From the NCBI GenBank assembly GCA_022605425.2, contig CM061247.1:669501-733500 (forward strand): a stretch of 64,000 nucleotides of DNA, written 5' to 3'. The translations under genes and the position numbers were made by a program. Numbering within the stretch: position 1 is the stretch's first letter; each line of letters starts with the position of its first letter. The DNA comes from Hamiltosporidium tvaerminnensis. Lineage: Eukaryota; Microsporidia; Dubosqiidae. Under the pieces are notes generated by a model that was not told where the DNA came from, made no database searches, and saw nothing but the letters and a program-made list of their open reading frames with translations. This document shows, piece by piece, positions 60,196-64,000 of the stretch.

Positions 60196-63100
60196 TTATT
60201 TACTACCCCTTACCCACTTACTGTTACTCATAACACTAACACCAAACATACTATACATCTCCTTTCTTAACACCCCTTCCATATACTTAACACTCTTACC
60301 ATAATAAGAAGATTTACCATTAAATTTAATACAATTCTTAACAATAAGTTCTATATGACATTCTAAATGCATATAACTCTTATAATATCCTTTACGTAAT
60401 AATTTTATTATCTTATTAAGCCATATAGGATATTCTATTACTTTAATATATCCTTCCCATATATTTTTATCTATTTTAGAAATAAAAGGTTTTACTTGTT
60501 TATATTCTTTTATCTTAGAAATAACACCTATTATATAATAAGATATATAATTAACATTACAACCCTTACAATTACCAAGTAATATCTTAGGATGAATAAG
60601 ATGATTGTTAATAGAAAGGGGGTTAGGTATAGGGTTAACAGGGTCGTGTTCGTTAGTACTATCATTAACAGGGTGTAAAGTATCAGTACTATCATTAACA
60701 GGGTGTAAAGTATTAGTACTATCATTAACAGGGTGTAAGGTATTAGTACTATCATTAACAGGGTCTTGTTCGTTAGTACTATCATTAACAGGGTGTAAAG
60801 TATTAGTAGTATCATTAACAGGGTGTAATGTATTAGTACTATCATTAACAGGGTCGTAATGTATTAGTACTGTTAATAACACGGTCTTATTTATTAGTAC
60901 TATCATTAACAGGGTGTAATATATTAGTACTATCATTAACAGGGTGTAATGTATTAGTACTATCATTAACAGGGTGTAAGGTATTACTACTGTTAATAAC
61001 ACCCTCTTCTTTATCTATACTGTTATTAACAGGGTATTCTTTATCTATACTATTACTAACACCCTCTAATACATTAGTACTATAGTTATCACCCTCTACT
61101 CTATTACTATTACTATCACCCTCTAATACATCAGTACTGTTAATAACACCCTCTAATACTCTACTACTATAGTTATCACCCTCTAATACATTAGTACTAT
61201 AGTTATCACCCTCTAATACATTAGTACTGTTAATATCACCATCTACTCTATTACTATTACTAACACCCTCTACTCTATTACTATAGTTATCACCCTCTAC
61301 TCTATTACTATCACCCTCTTCTTTATTCCTATCCAACATACCCCCCACACTATCACCCCACTCTAACATATCCCTGTACACACTCTTAACCCACTCATAC
61401 ACCTCCCTCCTCATACTAACAGCAACACTCCATATACTACAATTCTTCTCATTAAAATAACAACAATTAACAAACACTTTATACAAATCCTCAACAAAAA
61501 CTTCAAAACAAAAATAAAAATTACCTTTTAACCTCTCAACCACCAATTCAATCCACATTTCTTTAAACATATCCCCATACTTTAACCACCCATACTTTTT
61601 ATATTCTAATTTATCTATAAATAACCCTATTTCTTTATTACCCTTTAATTTATTAATAAATGAAATACATTTATTATAAATACCTTTTATTTCTAATACC
61701 TTATATTTATATATAGGTATTAACATATAAATATCTTTATAATATATATTCTTCATACTTTTGCATAAATTATATATTATACTGTTATATTGCATAAAAG
61801 TCATTGCATAAATAAAATATTCTTCTATTTCACGCATAAAAACAGAATATTCATTAAATAGAAAAGTAAAAGGTAAACCAATAGAATCCTTATTATAAGA
61901 AGACATATTAAGGTAAGCAGAGGTGATATTATTTGTATTGGTGTTGTTGTTGTTGGTGGTTGGAGGATTAGTACTACTGTTAGTTAGAGGGTTAGTACTA
62001 CTGTTAGTTATAAGGTTACTTATACTATTACTATCCCTACTACTATCCACACTACTATCCCTACTCATATCACTTATATTATATTCATTGTTAATTACCT
62101 TTCTTTTTATCTCTTTAAGTGTTAACACCTTAAAAGTAAAGAAATTACTTTTATGTTCCTCAATAAAAGATTCTACTTGATTAAACCCTTTATGACTAAT
62201 AAGTCTATTAAGAATAGAAAGCATAATGATAGTAGTATTAGTGGTATTAGTAGTATTAGTAGTATTAGTGGTATGTGTGTTAGTAGATATGTTGTTAGTA
62301 TTGTTAGTAGATATGTTGTTAGTGTTGTTAGTATGGTTAGTAGATATGTTGTTAGTGTTGTTAGTAATACTACTAGTGTTAGTACTATCACCCCTATTAT
62401 CACCCTTATTATCACCTTTATTATCACCCTCTACCTTAGTACTATACAAACTGTTATTTATTATACTGTTATACTGTATAATAAAAGGGTCATTAAAAGA
62501 CTGTTTAAGTGATAGTTTAATAACACCTAAGGGTTGATTAATAACCTTTATTCTAATCTTTTTATTAGGTATGTTGTTAATGGTGTTGTTGATAGTAGTA
62601 GTGTTGTTGATAGTACTTATGTTAACACCTAGTATACCCTTTATATTACTAGTAGTAGTACTAAAAGGGTTATAATTATCTATACTAGTACTAACAGGGT
62701 TATAATTATCTATAATGGTACTAACACCCTGTTGTTTATATGTACTATCAGTAACACCCTGTTGTTTATATGTACAGTTACTAACACCCTGTTGTTTATA
62801 AGTATTATCAGTAACACCCTGTTGTTTATATGTACCGTTACTAACACCCTGTTGTTTATAAGTATTATCAGTAACACCCTGTTGTTTATAAGTACTGTTA
62901 CTAACACCCTGTTGTTTATAGGTACTGTTACTAACACCCTCTAACTTACTACCCTTATCAGTAACACCCTTTATAATACTACCCTTATCACTAACACCCT
63001 TTATAATACTACCCTTATCACTAACACCTCCTATACCCTTTACTCCTACTAATTTATCACTAACACCCCTTATAATACTACCCTTATCACTAACACCTCC

Positions 63101-64000
63101 TATACCCTTTACTCCTACTAACTTATCAATAACACCCTTTACCCTACTATTCCTACTTATATACCTGTTATATTTATATTCTGTTATTCTTTTTATCTTA
63201 TATAAATAACACCCTATTTCTCTTTTAATTATTAATTTTATTTTCATATTTTCTTTTTCTTTTTCTGGTGTTTCTAAACACATTTCTATTAATTCTATAA
63301 ATTCTCTATCATAATAATAAGTAATTGATAGGTTTGAAAGGTAATGTCTTAAAGAGGGTAAAGAGGAAAGGGGGTCAGAGGTATTAAAGTTGTGGGAGGG
63401 GGTGTTGTTGTGGGAGGGGGTGTTAATGGTATTAGTAGTGTTATTAGTAGTATCAGAGGTACTGTTATTAACACCCTCTTCTATCCTACCTCTATTTTTA
63501 ACACCCTCTTGTATATTACCTATATTACTAACACCCCCTACATACCCTATATCATTAACACCTCCTACATACCCTCTATCATTAACACCCCCTTCTACTA
63601 CCAGAGTATTGTTAACACCCTTTATATCCTCTAACATACCCTTACTATTACTAACACCCTTTATATCCTCTGAAATACCTTTACAATTATTAACACCCTT
63701 TATATCCTCATAATATACCCTTAGTATCATTAACACCCTTTATACCCTCTAGCATACCCTTACTATTATTAACACCCTTTATATCCTCTAACATACCCTT
63801 ACTATTATTAACACCCTTTATATTCTCTAACATACCTTTACTATCACTAACACCCTCTATACTTCTTATATAATAATATAACCCCTTTATTATATACATC
63901 CTAACACCTCTTTCTTCATTCTCTATCATATTATAAATAACACCTCTTACTTTACTATTACTCATACCAATACATAATAACACCTCTATAGCTATTAATC
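60196..64000 (-). CDS. Double-bromodomain protein with massive low-complexity repeats (5' end outside window; two frame changes)
   Basis: The minus-strand gene is open to the window edge, so its start is not seen. Pieces: >64000-63708, 63736-60887 and 61002-60196, joined across single extra bases near 63710 and 60855. The C-terminal bromodomain is clear (60250-60510: YIKVIEYPIWLNKIIKLL, YYKSYMHLECHIELIVKNC, IKFNGKSSYYGKSV; the acetyl-lysine Asn position is in the C-x-x-F-N-G turn). A more divergent one lies at about 61380-61680 (FVEDLYKVFVNCCYFNEKN, SVAVSMRREVYEWV). Between and before them are decapeptide and 13-residue repeats built on Gly-Val-Asn/Ser-Asn/Asp-Ser. A nuclear chromatin or transcription reader is likely. 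BET-like, TAF1-like and remodeller-subunit identities cannot be separated by eye. Confidence 0.7.
60640..61010 (-). repeat. Coding 30-bp repeat (HPVNDSTNTL-type)
   Basis: Tandem 30-base units tatcattaacagggtgtaa plus tgtattagtac in about a dozen copies encode His-Pro-Val-Asn-Asp-Ser-Thr-Asn-x-Leu decapeptides between the two bromodomains. One unit near 60855 has 31 bases (gggtcgtaatg) and breaks the frame. Confidence 0.9.
61030..61330 (-). repeat. Coding ~30-bp repeat (EGDNYSTNVL-type)
   Basis: Units of the form caccctctaatacattagtac plus tatagttat encode Glu-Gly-Asp/Val-Asn-Tyr/Asn-Ser-x-x-Val-Leu decapeptides. They share the CACCCT core with the neighbouring HPVNDS and KQQGVS arrays. Confidence 0.85.
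62690..62945 (-). repeat. Coding 30-bp repeat (GVSNSTYKQQ-type)
   Basis: Eight consecutive 30-base units, taacaccctgttgtttata plus an eleven-base variable part, encode Gly-Val-Ser/Thr-Asn/Asp-x-Thr-Tyr-Lys-Gln-Gln. All stay in frame. Confidence 0.9.
63595..63860 (-). repeat. Coding 39-bp repeat (SKGMLEDIKGVNN-type)
   Basis: Tandem 39-base units aacaccctttatatcctcta plus acatacccttactattatt encode the 13-mer Ser-Lys-Gly-Met-Leu-Glu-Asp-Ile-Lys-Gly-Val-Asn-Asn. One unit with 40 bases (cctcataatat at 63707-63717) breaks the frame. Confidence 0.9.

Noticed and set aside
62153-62944. Several plus-strand and alternative-frame ORFs over the bromodomain gene repeats
   Set aside because: They are made only of translated repeat words (Leu/Val/Ile/Ser/Thr runs) and do not extend outside the repeat tracts.
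62690-62945. Evenly spaced repeats with short variable parts, CRISPR-like at first sight
   Set aside because: Units are exactly 30 bases, in frame with a large ORF, and the variable parts encode a few conserved residues. The context is eukaryotic with no cas genes.

Overview
This is a strongly AT-rich, intron-poor, gene-sparse eukaryotic window that reads as a microsporidian genome. The reasons are short uninterrupted ORFs, a C-run (CCC/CCCC) a few bases upstream of the start codons of the best genes, a divergent Sam50-like beta-barrel protein expected of a mitosome, and a heavy load of decayed transposons. The low-complexity proteins built on 10- to 13-residue repeats and the transposon density resemble the large-genome, transposon-rich microsporidia (Hamiltosporidium-like). 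That placement is inference from style, not a search result.

Left part (1-28 kb). Here sit a decayed gene (2631-4168), a putative secreted repeat protein gene broken by two frame changes (9291-11999), an unidentified 124-residue gene (13703-14077, minus), a plant-type mariner copy (14418-16177, minus), an intact type I isopentenyl-diphosphate isomerase gene (16992-17666), two small putative secreted proteins (19061-19258 and 24744-24968) and a Sam50-like gene (25395-26873, minus). Three diverged copies of an uncharacterised ~0.7 kb dispersed repeat lie at about 1.68-2.40, 23.45-24.21 and 27.61-28.25 kb. Decayed tail fragments of one LINE family are scattered on both strands.

Middle (28-52 kb). 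This is a transposon graveyard. Two LINE copies with a restriction-like endonuclease stand head-to-head (31.9-33.9 kb minus, 35.2-39.0 kb plus). They are followed by an ISXO2/Merlin-like transposase relic and a three-level nest: a piggyBac element (TTAA target) inside a DD39D mariner (TA target) inside an integrase-coding, TIR-flanked Ginger-like DNA transposon. Beyond that lie a decayed Tc1-like copy, a second integrase relic and a nearly complete Tc1-like element whose ends are arrays of 41-bp units.

Right part (52-64 kb). After about 4.3 kb with no recognisable gene comes a third LINE copy (56.0-59.4 kb), a tandem array rich in TAACACCC, and the 3' part of a large double-bromodomain gene on the minus strand that runs off the window edge. 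The same TAACACCC/GGGTGTTA word fills both the non-coding array and the coding repeats of that gene.

The housekeeping genes seen (idi, sam50, a bromodomain chromatin protein) serve isoprenoid supply, mitosomal outer-membrane biogenesis and transcription or chromatin. They do not form an operon or a single pathway. No rRNA, tRNA or CRISPR array was recognised.
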